A DNA stretch of 64,000 bases from Leifsonia sp. SCN 70-46 (GTDB lineage: Bacteria > Actinomycetota > Actinomycetes > Actinomycetales > Microbacteriaceae), in assembly GCA_001725325.1 (NCBI GenBank), contig MEFY01000002.1:1863559-1927558 (forward strand), given 5' to 3'. Made by a program: the position numbers and the translations under genes. The notes under the pieces are model-generated. The model was not told where the DNA came from. It saw only the letters and a list, made by a program, of their open reading frames with translations, and searched no databases. Below are positions 54,087-63,153 of the stretch, one piece after another (within the stretch, counting starts at the first letter, position 1; each line of letters begins with the position of its first letter).

Positions 54087-55027
54087 GCACGTCGACGGCC
54101 CAGACGAGCATCCTCGACCGCTCGGCGCCCGCGAAGCTCCCGCGCCCCGTGCGCCGGACGAGGGCGCGCTACGCCCTCACCGTGCTCGCGTTCCTGCTGC
54201 CGAGCGCCATCCCGCTCGTGCTCTTCGTGCTCGGCCCGATGGTCGCCGCCGCGTGGATCAGCCTGCAGAAGTGGAACCTGCTCGCGCCCATGCAGTTCGT
54301 GGGGCTCGACAACTACGTCTCGCTGCTCACCGACCCCACGACGGGCGACGTGTTCCTGCACACCGTCTACTACATCGTGGGATACCTCCCGCTCGTCTAC
54401 ATCGGCGGCCTCGCCCTCGCCCTCGCGCTCAACACGGCGCTCAAGGGCAGGTCGTTCCTGCGGGGCATCTACTTCCTGCCCGTCGTGACGAGCTGGATCG
54501 TCGTGGCGCTCGTGTGGCGCTGGCTGCTCAACCCGAGCAACGGCATCGTCAACGCCGTGCTCGCGTTCTTCGGCATCGCGGGCCCGGGCTGGTGGACCGA
54601 CCCCGTGTGGGCGATGCCCTCGATCATCATCGCGTCGGCGTGGAAGGACCTCGGCTTCGTCATGGTCATCCTGCTCGCGGGGCTGCAGGCCATCAACCCC
54701 GACATGCACGAGGCCGCCAAGATAGACGGCGCCGGCTGGTGGCGCCGCCTGTTCAGCATCACGCTGCCCCTGCTCTCGCCGAGCACGTTCTTCGTGCTCG
54801 TGATCTCGCTCATCAACGGCTTCCAGGTCTTCGACCAGGTGTACGCCATGACGGGCGGCGGTCCCAACGGCGCGAGCGAGGTGGTCGTGCAGCAGATCTA
54901 CGACCTCACGTTCCGCTACGGGGCGGCGGGGGAGGCCTCGGCGCTCTCGTGGATCCTCTTCGTGGTCATCCTCGCCATCACGCTCATCCAGGTGCGCGGG
55001 CAGAAGCGGTGGGTGACCTATGGGTAG
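54083..55027 (+). CDS. Sugar ABC transporter permease (MalF type)
   Basis: 314 residues from GTG 54083, overlapping the ROK stop. Six membrane helices are visible, from ALTVLAFLLPSAIPLVLFVLGPMVAAAW to LSWILFVVILAITLIQVR. The EAA loop is EAAKIDGAGWWRRLFSITLPLL near residue 211, typical of carbohydrate uptake type 1. The long N-terminal segment includes STSTAQTSILDRSAPAKLPR. It pairs with the next permease and the lipoprotein. The ATPase is not encoded here, so a shared MsiK-type ATPase is likely. Confidence 0.9.
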   Translation: MSTSTAQTSILDRSAPAKLPRPVRRTRARYALTVLAFLLPSAIPLVLFVLGPMVAAAWISLQKWNLLAPMQFVGLDNYVSLLTDPTTGDVFLHTVYYIVGYLPLVYIGGLALALALNTALKGRSFLRGIYFLPVVTSWIVVALVWRWLLNPSNGIVNAVLAFFGIAGPGWWTDPVWAMPSIIIASAWKDLGFVMVILLAGLQAINPDMHEAAKIDGAGWWRRLFSITLPLLSPSTFFVLVISLINGFQVFDQVYAMTGGGPNGASEVVVQQIYDLTFRYGAAGEASALSWILFVVILAITLIQVRGQKRWVTYG

Positions 55028-55841
55028 GCGCGTCCCGGCGGGCTGGATCATCCTGCACGTCGTCATCATCCTCGGCGCGATCGCCATGTTCTTCCCGTTC
55101 CTGTGGACGGTCATCACGTCGATCAGCCCGGGCATGGGCCTCACGGTCACGCCCTCGCTCATCCCGGAGAACCCGAGCCTCGAGGCGTACGAGCGGCTCT
55201 TCACCGAGCGGCCGTTCGGGCGGGTCATCCTCAACAGTCTGGGGCTCGCCCTCACGACGACCGCCGTGCAGCTCATCACGAGCTCGACCGCGGCCTACGC
55301 GTTCAGCCGCCTGCCGTTCAAGGGGCGCGGCGCGGTGTTCGCGGTGTACCTCGCGACCATGATGATCCCGCTGCAGGTGCTCATCGTGCCCCTGTTCGTC
55401 GAGCTCAAGACCTTCAACCTGCTCAACACGTACCTCGGCGCCCTGCTGCCGACGTTCGCGAGCGCGTTCGGCATCTTCCTGCTGCGGCAGGCGATCAACC
55501 AGGTGCCGCGCGAGCTCGACGAGGCAGCGACGCTCGACGGCGCCGGGCACTTCAGGATCTTCTTCTCCGTGATCATCCCGAACATCCGGCCGGCGCTCGC
55601 GACGCTCACGATCTTCGCGTTCATGGGCAGCTGGAACAGCTTCCTGTGGCCGCTCGTGGTGCTCCGCAAGCCCGAGCTGCAGACGCTGCCCATCGCGCTC
55701 GCGGGGCTGCAGGGCCAGTACACGACCGACTGGGACGTCATCATGGCCGGCTCGGTGGTGAGCATCCTGCCGATGCTCGCCCTCTACATCTTCGCCCAGA
55801 AGTACGTCATCCAGGGCGTTGCCAGCTCGGGGATCAAATGA
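55020..55841 (+). CDS. Sugar ABC transporter permease (MalG type)
   Basis: 273 residues, overlapping the preceding permease by 8 bp. Helices include WIILHVVIILGAIAMFFPFLWTVITSI and YLATMMIPLQVLIVPLFVELKTF. The EAA motif ELDEAATLDGAGHFRIFFSVIIPNIRPALATL near 162 is that of MalG. The end FMGSWNSFLWPLVVLRKPELQTLPIAL is typical of this permease type. It completes the transmembrane pore. Confidence 0.9.
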   Translation: MGRRVPAGWIILHVVIILGAIAMFFPFLWTVITSISPGMGLTVTPSLIPENPSLEAYERLFTERPFGRVILNSLGLALTTTAVQLITSSTAAYAFSRLPFKGRGAVFAVYLATMMIPLQVLIVPLFVELKTFNLLNTYLGALLPTFASAFGIFLLRQAINQVPRELDEAATLDGAGHFRIFFSVIIPNIRPALATLTIFAFMGSWNSFLWPLVVLRKPELQTLPIALAGLQGQYTTDWDVIMAGSVVSILPMLALYIFAQKYVIQGVASSGIK

Positions 55842-55879
55842 TCGCCGCGCACCCGATGAATCGAAGGAGATACAGCACC

Positions 55880-57121
55880 ATGAAGCGCACAGCACTCGTG
55901 GCTACCGGCATGCTGGGCATCGCAGCCCTCGCACTGTCGGGATGCTCGACCCCGGCGGCCGACGAGGGCCCCGTCACCATCACGTACACCAACTTCATCT
56001 CGAACGACGGCAACGAGGACAACCTCCAGACCATCGTCGACGCGTTCGAGAAGGAGAACCCCGACATCACCGTCGAGGTCACCACCCTGCCCTACTCCGA
56101 CTACGGCACCGCGCTGCAGACCGACCTCGCGGCCGGCACGCAGTCGGACGTCTTCGACATCGAGTACTCGAACTACGCGGCCTACCAGGCCAACGGCGTG
56201 CTCGCGCCGCTCACGGTCGAGAACCCCGACGCCTACCGCCAGTCGCTGCTCGAGGCGTACTCGACGGACGGCACGTCGTACGCGCTGCCGAGCTCGTTCT
56301 CCGACGTGGTCCTGTACTACAACAAGGACCTGTTCGACGCCGCGGGCGTCGACTACCCGACGAACGACTGGACCTGGGCCGATGAGAAGGCCGCGGCCGA
56401 GAAGCTCACCGACCAGGCGGCCGGCCAGTGGGGCGACCACCAGCCGATCAGCTTCTACGAGTACTACAAGGCTCTCGCGCAGGCGGGCGGCCAGTTCCTC
56501 AACGACGACAAGACGGCCGTGGCCTTCAACACCCCCGAGGGCCTCAAGGCCGCCGAGTGGCTCGTGGACAAGAGCGGCACCGTGATGCCGACGATCGAGC
56601 AGGGCCAGGGCACGCCCGACTTCGACACCAACCTGTTCAAGGACGGCAAGCTCGCGATGCTCCACACGGGCATCTGGGTGTTCGGCGCGGTCGCCGACGT
56701 GCCCTTCAACTGGGACATCGCGGTCGAGCCCGGTGACACGAAGCAGGCGAGCGCGGTCTTCTCGAACGCCGTGGGAGTCTCCGCCACCAGCGAGCACATC
56801 GCCGCCGCGACCAAGTGGGCCGAGTTCCTCACGTCGAGCGACACGATGGTGCAGACCCGCCTCGACGCAGGATGGGAGCTGCCGCCCATCTCCGACGAGG
56901 CGCAGCTCGCGACCTACCTCGACAAGGGCAAGCCCGAGAACCGCCAGGCCGTGTTCGACTCGCTCGACGGCATCGCGCTGCCGCCCGTCGTCGCCGAGGG
57001 CCAGACCGAGATGCAGGACATCATGGGCGAGGAGCTCGTCGAGGCGCAGGCCGGACGCAAGACCGTGCAGCAGGCGCTCGACTCCGCCGAGGAGCGCATC
57101 AACGCCGTGATCGGCGGCTGA
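55880..57121 (+). CDS. Sugar ABC transporter substrate-binding lipoprotein
   Basis: 413 residues from ATG 55880, with AAGGAG 10 nt upstream; upstream in-frame extension is not needed. The lipobox LALSGC places the modified Cys at residue 22. The mature protein has the family 1 solute-binding fold: ITYTNFISNDGNEDNLQTIVDAFEKENPDITVEVTTLPY, SDVFDIEYSNYAAYQANG and LPSSFSDVVLYYNKDLFDAAGVDYP. The substrate is not shown, but the two glycosidases downstream point to an alpha-glucan oligosaccharide. A hairpin follows the stop. Confidence 0.92.
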   Translation: MKRTALVATGMLGIAALALSGCSTPAADEGPVTITYTNFISNDGNEDNLQTIVDAFEKENPDITVEVTTLPYSDYGTALQTDLAAGTQSDVFDIEYSNYAAYQANGVLAPLTVENPDAYRQSLLEAYSTDGTSYALPSSFSDVVLYYNKDLFDAAGVDYPTNDWTWADEKAAAEKLTDQAAGQWGDHQPISFYEYYKALAQAGGQFLNDDKTAVAFNTPEGLKAAEWLVDKSGTVMPTIEQGQGTPDFDTNLFKDGKLAMLHTGIWVFGAVADVPFNWDIAVEPGDTKQASAVFSNAVGVSATSEHIAAATKWAEFLTSSDTMVQTRLDAGWELPPISDEAQLATYLDKGKPENRQAVFDSLDGIALPPVVAEGQTEMQDIMGEELVEAQAGRKTVQQALDSAEERINAVIGG

Positions 57122-57136
57122 CACCCAGCACGACAC

Positions 57137-57169
57137 GGGGACCCGGCGCGGTCTAGGCGCCGGGTCCCC
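57137..57169. terminator. Hairpin between the lipoprotein and GH15 genes
   Basis: GGGGACCCGGCGC (57137-57149) pairs perfectly with GCGCCGGGTCCCC (57157-57169) around a 7-nt loop. No T-run follows. It may partly end transcription so that the lipoprotein is made in excess over the GH genes, or protect its mRNA. Confidence 0.7.
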
Positions 57170-57204
57170 ACCCACACTCTTTCACGACAGGGAGCACCTC
57201 AGAC

Positions 57205-58329
57205 ATGACCGCCGTCGAGAGCCGCGCATGGACGCCGCTTGACCTCGCCGCGCTGGCCGACAGCAGCCTCGACACGATCGTGTCGTTGCAGGACCCTTCG
57301 GGCGCCTACCCGGCGAGCCCGACCTTCTCCGCGTACAAGGGCTACTCGTGGTTCCGCGACGGCGCGTTCATCGCCGACGGGGTGTCCGCGTGGGGCGGCA
57401 TCGACTCCGCGACCCGGTTCCACGACTGGTGCTCCCGCATCCTCGTGTCGCGCAGCGCGCAGATCCGCGAGATCGTCGAGGCCGCGGCCGCGGGGGAGCC
57501 CGTGGCCGACGAGCGCATGCTCCCCACGCGCTTCACCTTCGACGGCGCCGAGGGCGCCGACGAGTGGTGGGACTTCCAGCTCGACGGGTACGGCACGTGG
57601 CTGTGGGCGGTCGTCGAGCACACCGGCCGGCACGGCGTGCCCCTCGACCGGTGGATGCCCGCGATCGAGCTCGCCGTCGACTACCTCGTGAGCTCGTGGC
57701 GCCGCCCGTGCTTCGACTGGTGGGAGGAGCACACCGAGGAGGTGCACGGCTCCACCCTCGGCTGCATCGCCGCGGGCCTCGACGCCGTCGCGCCCCAGCT
57801 CGCCGGGGATCGGGCGCTCGCGGCGCGCGCCGCCGTGCTCGACATCCGCGCCCTCCTGCGCCAGGAGGGCGTCGTCGACGGCCACCTGTCGAAGTGGATC
57901 GGGTCGCCCGAGGTCGACGCGAGCCTGCTCTCGGTGATCCGGCCGCTCGGCGTCTTCCCGGCGGACGGCTCCATCGGGGCGGCGACGATCGCCGCCGTCG
58001 ACAGCCAGCTCAACCACGGGGGCGGCGTGCACCGGTTCGCGGCCGACACGTTCTTCGGCGGCGGGCAGTGGCCCCTGCTGAGCTGCTTCCTAGGCCTCGC
58101 CCTGCTCGCCGCGGGCGACCGCGAGCGCGCGATGGACCAGCTGCGCTGGGCGGCCTCGACCGTGAACCCGGCGGGCGAGATGCCGGAACAGGTGCCCGAC
58201 CACCTGCTGTTCCCCGACCGCCGCCAGGAGTGGGTCGACCGCTGGGGCAGCGTCGCGACGCCCCTGCTGTGGTCGCACGGGATGTACCTGCGCCTCGCCG
58301 CCGACCTCGGCCTACGGGGTGCCGCGTGA
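57205..58329 (+). CDS. GH15-family glycoside hydrolase
   Basis: 374 residues, no signal peptide. The (alpha/alpha)6-barrel motif YKGYSWFRDGAFIADGVSAWG (residues 47-67) matches GH15 glucoamylase-like enzymes. A general-acid Glu candidate is in FDWWEEHTEEVHGSTLG (near 171-187), and the base candidate Glu is in NPAGEMPEQVPD near the C-terminus (AGEMPEQ). The lack of a signal and the nearby importer fit hydrolysis of imported alpha-glucosides in the cytoplasm. I recall that intracellular GH15 isomaltose glucohydrolases exist in actinobacteria, so isomaltose-type oligosaccharide is a reasonable guess. Confidence 0.85.
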   Translation: MTAVESRAWTPLDLAALADSSLDTIVSLQDPSGAYPASPTFSAYKGYSWFRDGAFIADGVSAWGGIDSATRFHDWCSRILVSRSAQIREIVEAAAAGEPVADERMLPTRFTFDGAEGADEWWDFQLDGYGTWLWAVVEHTGRHGVPLDRWMPAIELAVDYLVSSWRRPCFDWWEEHTEEVHGSTLGCIAAGLDAVAPQLAGDRALAARAAVLDIRALLRQEGVVDGHLSKWIGSPEVDASLLSVIRPLGVFPADGSIGAATIAAVDSQLNHGGGVHRFAADTFFGGGQWPLLSCFLGLALLAAGDRERAMDQLRWAASTVNPAGEMPEQVPDHLLFPDRRQEWVDRWGSVATPLLWSHGMYLRLAADLGLRGAA

Positions 58330-60461
58330 TCCGTCACCGCCCGTTCGGCTCGGGCCACCCCTACTCGGTCGACACCGAGCAGCGGCATCCCGTCGACCCC
58401 GTCGCGGGGGAGCCCGTGACGCTCGGCGTGCGGACCTCCGGCGCCACGGCCGTCGTGCTCGAGTACGAGGTCGACGGCGTCGCCGCGACCAAGGACCTCG
58501 CGCCCGCCGTGCGCACGTCGCGCGGCCAGACCGTCGACGGCGGCCATCTCGCCTCGGCCCAGGCCAGGCTCGCGAGGGCGTCGAGCGGGTGGTCCGTGAC
58601 GCTCGACTCGCTCGTGCGGGGCCAGCGCGTGCGCTACCGCTTCGTCGCACCGGGGGAGAAGACCCGCTGGTTCGAGTTCACCGTCTCGGCGTGGGAGCGC
58701 CGCGGCGACCGCTCGGTGCTCACCGACGGCACGACGGTCCGCCGCGTGCGTGTCTCGCTCCCGCTCGCCCCCGGCGAGCACGTCACGGGCTTCGGGGAGC
58801 GCTACGACGCCCTCGACCACCGCGGTGCCGAGCTCGACTCGATCGTGTTCGAGCAGTACAAGAACCAGGGCGCGGAGCGGAAGACCTACCTGCCCATGCC
58901 GTTCGCCCACGTCGTGGGCGGCGAGGGCTGGGGCTTCCACGTGCGCACGTCGCGCCGCGTGTGGTTCGACCTGCGCGACCAGATCGAGATCGAGGCCGAG
59001 ACGGGGCCCGACGGCGAGCTCGACATCGCCGTGTACCGCGGCACGCCCACGCAGGTGCTCGACCAGTTCCTCGCCGAGGTCGGCCGCCCCGAGGAGCTGC
59101 CCGAGTGGGTGTTCCGGCTGTGGGCGAGCGGCAACGAGTGGAACACCCAGGCGGAGGTCATGCGCCAGGTCGACGCGCACCGCGACCACGACATCCCCGT
59201 CGGCTCGGTCGTCATCGAGGCCTGGAGCGACGAGAGCACGTTCACGGCCTGGCGCGGCGCGCAGTACACGCCGGCAGAGGGGCCGCGGCGGCTCGCGGAC
59301 TTCACGTTCCCCGCCGAGGGCCCGTGGCCCGACCCGAAGGGCATGGTCGACGAGCTGCACCGCAGGGACATCCGCCTGCACCTGTGGCAGATCCCGCTCA
59401 TCAAGATGCGGCCGCATCCCCGCGACCAGGTCGCGATCGACGCGGCCGAGGCCGTGCGCGAGCGCGTGCTCATCGAGGAGGTCGCCCCCGACGGCCGCCT
59501 GCGGCCCTACCGCAACCGCGGCTGGTGGTTCCCGCTCGGCCTCATGCCCGACCTCACCGACGACCGCGCGGCCGCGTGGTGGACGCAGCGGCGCCGCTAC
59601 CTCGTGGAGGAGCTCGGCATCGACGGGTTCAAGACCGACGGCGGCGAGCACGCGTGGGGCAGGGACCTGCGCTACCTCGACGGAAGGCACGGCGACGAGG
59701 CGAACAGCACGTTCCCCGTGAGCTACGCGAAGGCGTACGGCGACCTGCTGCGCTCGGCGGGCAAGGCTCCCGTGACGTTCAGCCGCGCGGGGTTCACGGG
59801 CAGCCAGTCGCACGGCGCGTTCTGGGCGGGCGACGAGAACTCCACGTGGGAGGCCTTCCGCTGGTCGATGTTCGCAGGCCTCTCGGCGGCCTCGAGCGGC
59901 ATCCTCTACTGGGGCTGGGACTTCGCGGGCTTCTCGGGCGAGATCCCGGACGCCGAGCTCTACCTCCGCTCGGCCGCCGCCGCGGCCTTCGTGCCGATCA
60001 TGCAGTACCACTCGGAGTTCAACCACCACCGCACCCCGTCGCGCGACCGGACGCCGTGGAACATCGCGGAGCGCACCGGGTCGGCCGACGTGCTCCCCGT
60101 CTTCAAGCGGTTCACCGACCTGCGGGAGCGGCTCGTGCCGTACCTCGCCGAGTCGGCGCGCGAGTCGATCCGCACGGCCTCGCCGCTCATGCGGCCGCTC
60201 TACTTCGACCACCCGCACGACGAGCTCGTGTGGCAGCACCCCCTGCAGTGGATGCTCGGCGCCGACCTCCTCGTCGCGCCCGTGCTCGAGCCGGGGTCGG
60301 CGGAGTGGACCGTGTACCTGCCGGAGGGCGGGTGGGTCGACGCGTTCACGGGCGAGCCGCAGTCCGCGGGGATCGTGAGCAGGCCCGTGCCGATCGACGA
60401 GCTGCCCGTGTACGTGCGGGCGGGGGCGTGGGAGCGGATGCGCGCGGTCTTCCAGCCCTAG
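58326..60461 (+). CDS. GH31-family alpha-glucosidase
   Basis: 711 residues from GTG 58326, overlapping the GH15 stop. The nucleophile Asp is in ELGIDGFKTDGGEHAWG near residue 440. The acid/base Asp is in GAFWAGDENSTWEAF near 505. Other GH31 segments are VTGFGERYDALDHRGAELDSIVFEQYKN, LPEWVFRLWASGNEWNTQAEV and MRPLYFDHPHDE. No signal peptide is visible. It hydrolyses terminal alpha-glucosidic bonds, presumably finishing the imported oligosaccharide. Its stop TAG is also part of the next gene's promoter box. Confidence 0.9.
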   Translation: MIRHRPFGSGHPYSVDTEQRHPVDPVAGEPVTLGVRTSGATAVVLEYEVDGVAATKDLAPAVRTSRGQTVDGGHLASAQARLARASSGWSVTLDSLVRGQRVRYRFVAPGEKTRWFEFTVSAWERRGDRSVLTDGTTVRRVRVSLPLAPGEHVTGFGERYDALDHRGAELDSIVFEQYKNQGAERKTYLPMPFAHVVGGEGWGFHVRTSRRVWFDLRDQIEIEAETGPDGELDIAVYRGTPTQVLDQFLAEVGRPEELPEWVFRLWASGNEWNTQAEVMRQVDAHRDHDIPVGSVVIEAWSDESTFTAWRGAQYTPAEGPRRLADFTFPAEGPWPDPKGMVDELHRRDIRLHLWQIPLIKMRPHPRDQVAIDAAEAVRERVLIEEVAPDGRLRPYRNRGWWFPLGLMPDLTDDRAAAWWTQRRRYLVEELGIDGFKTDGGEHAWGRDLRYLDGRHGDEANSTFPVSYAKAYGDLLRSAGKAPVTFSRAGFTGSQSHGAFWAGDENSTWEAFRWSMFAGLSAASSGILYWGWDFAGFSGEIPDAELYLRSAAAAAFVPIMQYHSEFNHHRTPSRDRTPWNIAERTGSADVLPVFKRFTDLRERLVPYLAESARESIRTASPLMRPLYFDHPHDELVWQHPLQWMLGADLLVAPVLEPGSAEWTVYLPEGGWVDAFTGEPQSAGIVSRPVPIDELPVYVRAGAWERMRAVFQP

Positions 60462-60464
60462 GCT
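60459..60464 (+). promoter_or_regulatory. -10 box TAGGCT for benE
   Basis: TAGGCT ends 6 nt before the benE ATG at 60471. Its first three bases are the GH31 gene's stop codon, so benE need not be part of the sugar operon. Confidence 0.5.
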
Positions 60465-60470
60465 GGCGGG

Positions 60471-61643
60471 ATGCTGCAGCCGATACTCGCCGGATTCGTC
60501 GCCGCGATCTCCGGGTTCGCGACATCCTTCGCCCTCGTCATCGCGGCGTTCGTGGCCGTGGGTGCGAGCGACGCGCAGGCCGAGTCCGGGCTGTTCGCCC
60601 TGTGCCTCGCGATCGCGGTCGTGAGCACGGTGGGCGCCCTGTGGCTGCGCATCCCGCTCGCGATCGCCTGGTCGACACCGGGCGCCGCCGTGCTGCTCGC
60701 GGCGGCCGGCAACGGCATCCGCTTCAGCGACGCGGTGGGCGCGTTCCTCGTGAGCGCGGCCCTCATGGTGCTGTGCGGGCTGTGGCCCGCGCTCGGACGT
60801 GCGATCACGCGCATCCCGCGGCCCCTCGCGAGCGCCATGCTCGCGGGCGTGCTGTTCCCGATCTGCCTCGCGCCGTTCCGCGCGATCGCCGACCCCTCGA
60901 CCGTGCTCTACGCCCTGCCGATCGTGCTCGTCTGGCTCGTGCTCTACCGCCTCGCCCCGCGCTGGGCGGTGCCGGCGGCGATGCTCGTGGCCGTCGTCGC
61001 CATCGTCGCCTACGCGGGCACCGGCTGGGTGGGCGCCGCCGACATCCCCGCCCTGTCGTTCGTCGCGCCGACCTTCGACCTGCTCACGATCCTGAGCCTC
61101 GGGCTGCCGCTCTTCATCGTCACGATGGCGGGCCAGAACGTGCCGGGGTTCACGGTGCTCGCGACCAACGGCTACCCGCCCCCGCCCCGGTTCGCGCTCG
61201 TGGGCACGGGCCTCGGCTCCGCGGCGGCCGCGTTCTTCGGCGGCCACATGATCAACCTCGGGGCGATCACCGCCGCGATCATGTCGGGGGAGGAGTCGCA
61301 CCCCGATCCCCGCCGGCGCTGGGTCGCCACGCTCACCAACGGCCTCCTGTACATCCCGCTCGGGCTGTGCGCCGGTCTCGCCGTCGCCCTCGTGAGCGCG
61401 GCGCCGAGCATCCTCATCACCGCCGTCGCGGGCCTCGCCGTGCTCGGGGCCCTCATCACGAGCGTCGTCAACGCGCTCGAGGAGCCGCGGCACCGCGTCG
61501 CGGCGATCGTCACGTTCCTCGTGGTCGCATCGGGAGTCGTCATCCTCAACATCGGCGCCGCGTTCTGGGGCCTCCTCGCGGGCGCCGTCGTCATGCTCTG
61601 GCTGGGGTGGAATGGCCGGCGCCGGGAGCGCGTTGCCCCTTAG
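60471..61643 (+). CDS. benE: BenE-family benzoate/H+ symporter
   Basis: 390 residues. Roughly ten or more helices are visible, starting ILAGFVAAISGFATSFALVIAAFVAVG. BenE landmarks are IAWSTPGAAVLLAA near 65, LFIVTMAGQNVPGFTVLATNGYPPP near 218 and GGHMINLGAITAAIMSGEESHPDPRRRW near 260. The family moves benzoate or similar aromatic acids with H+. No aromatic degradation gene is present nearby. It is followed directly by an LLM oxidoreductase gene. Confidence 0.9.
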   Translation: MLQPILAGFVAAISGFATSFALVIAAFVAVGASDAQAESGLFALCLAIAVVSTVGALWLRIPLAIAWSTPGAAVLLAAAGNGIRFSDAVGAFLVSAALMVLCGLWPALGRAITRIPRPLASAMLAGVLFPICLAPFRAIADPSTVLYALPIVLVWLVLYRLAPRWAVPAAMLVAVVAIVAYAGTGWVGAADIPALSFVAPTFDLLTILSLGLPLFIVTMAGQNVPGFTVLATNGYPPPPRFALVGTGLGSAAAAFFGGHMINLGAITAAIMSGEESHPDPRRRWVATLTNGLLYIPLGLCAGLAVALVSAAPSILITAVAGLAVLGALITSVVNALEEPRHRVAAIVTFLVVASGVVILNIGAAFWGLLAGAVVMLWLGWNGRRRERVAP

Positions 61644-62636
61644 ATGACCCTCTCAGTGCTCGACCTCGCGTCTGTCTACGAGGGGATGAGCCACGGCGAG
61701 GCCCTGCGCCAGACCATCGCCACCGCCCAGGAGGCCGAGCGGCTCGGCTACCGCCGGTTCTGGGTCGCCGAGCACCACGGGATGCCCGCGATCGCGAGCT
61801 CCGCGCCGCCCGTGCTCATCGGGGCGATCGCCGCGGCGACGAGCACGATCCGCGTGGGATCGGGCGGGGTCATGCTGCCCAACCACTCGTCGCTCGTGGT
61901 GGCCGAGCAGTTCGGCACGCTCTCCGCGCTGCACGGCGACCGCATCGACCTCGGGCTGGGCCGCGCCCCCGGAACCGACCAGCTCACGAGCTCGGTGCTG
62001 CGGCGCGGCGCGGGGCCGGAGTCGGTCGACGACTTCCCCAACCAGGTCATCGAGCTGCTCGCGTGGTTCGGCACGATCCCGCCGCTCGACAACGGCATCG
62101 GCTCGCACGTCGTCGCGATCCCGGGCCTCGGCGACTCGCCAGAGCTGTGGCTGCTCGGCTCGAGCGACTTCAGCGCGCGGCTCGCGGGCATGATGGGCCT
62201 GCCGTTCGCGTTCGCGCACCACTTCGCGGGCGGAGCCAACACGCGCATCGCGTTCGACGTCTACCGCGACGCGTTCACGCCGTCCGTCGTGCTGCGCGAA
62301 CCGCACTCGATGGTCGCGGTAGCGGCCCTCGTCGCCGACACCGCGGCGGAGGCCGAGCGCCTCATGCTGCCGGGCAACCTGGGCTTCGTGCGCATGCGGC
62401 AGGGCGCGCGGCCGTCGCGCATCCCGACCCTCGCGGAGGCCGAGGCGCACCCGTGGACGATCAACGAGCGCGAGTGGGTCACGGAGCGGAACGCCCAGCA
62501 GGCGATCGGCACCGTCGACCACGTGACGCAGCGGATCGACGACCTGCGGGCGGTGACGAAGGCCGACGAGGTCATCGTCGTGCCCCAGGGGCCGGAGCTC
62601 GACGTCAAGCTCAGGACGCTGCGAGAGCTCGCCTAG
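61644..62636 (+). CDS. LLM-class (luciferase-like) flavin-dependent oxidoreductase
   Basis: 330 residues. The ATG at 61644 abuts the benE stop, so the two are coupled. The luciferase-like barrel is clear: [110 protein letters not shown]. It resembles the MsnO8-like subgroup of monooxygenases that use FMNH2. The substrate is unknown; an aromatic role next to benE is only suggested by coupling. Confidence 0.88.
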   Translation: MTLSVLDLASVYEGMSHGEALRQTIATAQEAERLGYRRFWVAEHHGMPAIASSAPPVLIGAIAAATSTIRVGSGGVMLPNHSSLVVAEQFGTLSALHGDRIDLGLGRAPGTDQLTSSVLRRGAGPESVDDFPNQVIELLAWFGTIPPLDNGIGSHVVAIPGLGDSPELWLLGSSDFSARLAGMMGLPFAFAHHFAGGANTRIAFDVYRDAFTPSVVLREPHSMVAVAALVADTAAEAERLMLPGNLGFVRMRQGARPSRIPTLAEAEAHPWTINEREWVTERNAQQAIGTVDHVTQRIDDLRAVTKADEVIVVPQGPELDVKLRTLRELA

Positions 62637-63097
62637 GCCTCGCCGCGCAGCGTCGCGGCGTGCTCGCGGGCGACCCCGCGCATCCTGTCGAAGATCTCGA
62701 GCACCGTCTCGAGCTCCTCGTCGGTCTTGTCGGCGAGGGCGCTCATCCACGAGTGCGACATCTCGGCGTAGACCTCGCCGATCTCGCCGCGGCGCGTCTT
62801 GTTGAGCACGACGAGCACGCGACGGCGGTCGCGCGCGTCCATGAAGCGCTCGACCCAGTTGGCGCGCTCGAGGCGGTCGACCATGCGCGTGGCGGCGCCG
62901 CTCGTGAGGCCGGCCGCGTCGGCGAGCTCGCTCGTCGCGACGGTGCCCTTGCGCATGAGCAGGGTTATGGCGCGGAGGTCGCTCGTGGTGAGACCGAGAC
63001 GGTCGGCGAGGGCCTCCTGCAGCGCGACACCGTCGGAGACGGTCTCGGCCACGTCAGCCTGCAGCCGGGCGACGAGTTCCGCGCGCGTGGGGGCCAT
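62633..63097 (-). CDS. MarR-family transcriptional regulator
   Basis: 154 residues. The winged HTH is [79 protein letters not shown] (residues 28-106), with the MarR DxRD-RRxxxV wing. It should bind as a dimer and sense a small molecule. It converges with the LLM gene and shares CTAG at the stops. Regulation of the neighbouring benE/LLM genes is possible but not shown. Confidence 0.88.
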   Translation of the reverse strand: MAPTRAELVARLQADVAETVSDGVALQEALADRLGLTTSDLRAITLLMRKGTVATSELADAAGLTSGAATRMVDRLERANWVERFMDARDRRRVLVVLNKTRRGEIGEVYAEMSHSWMSALADKTDEELETVLEIFDRMRGVAREHAATLRGEA

Positions 63098-63153
63098 GGC
63101 TCATGCTAAGCCGCTTGTACCCCGATTCGCGACGACCACGCCGGTGCCGGGCG

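Noticed and set aside
57681-61493. 1270-codon minus-strand open frame across GH15, GH31 and benE
   Set aside because: It spans three well-supported genes and has only biased composition with no motifs.
63098-63112. TAGCAT before the MarR gene as another leaderless case
   Set aside because: Spacing to the ATG is only 5 nt, outside the 6-7 nt seen elsewhere, so it was not counted.
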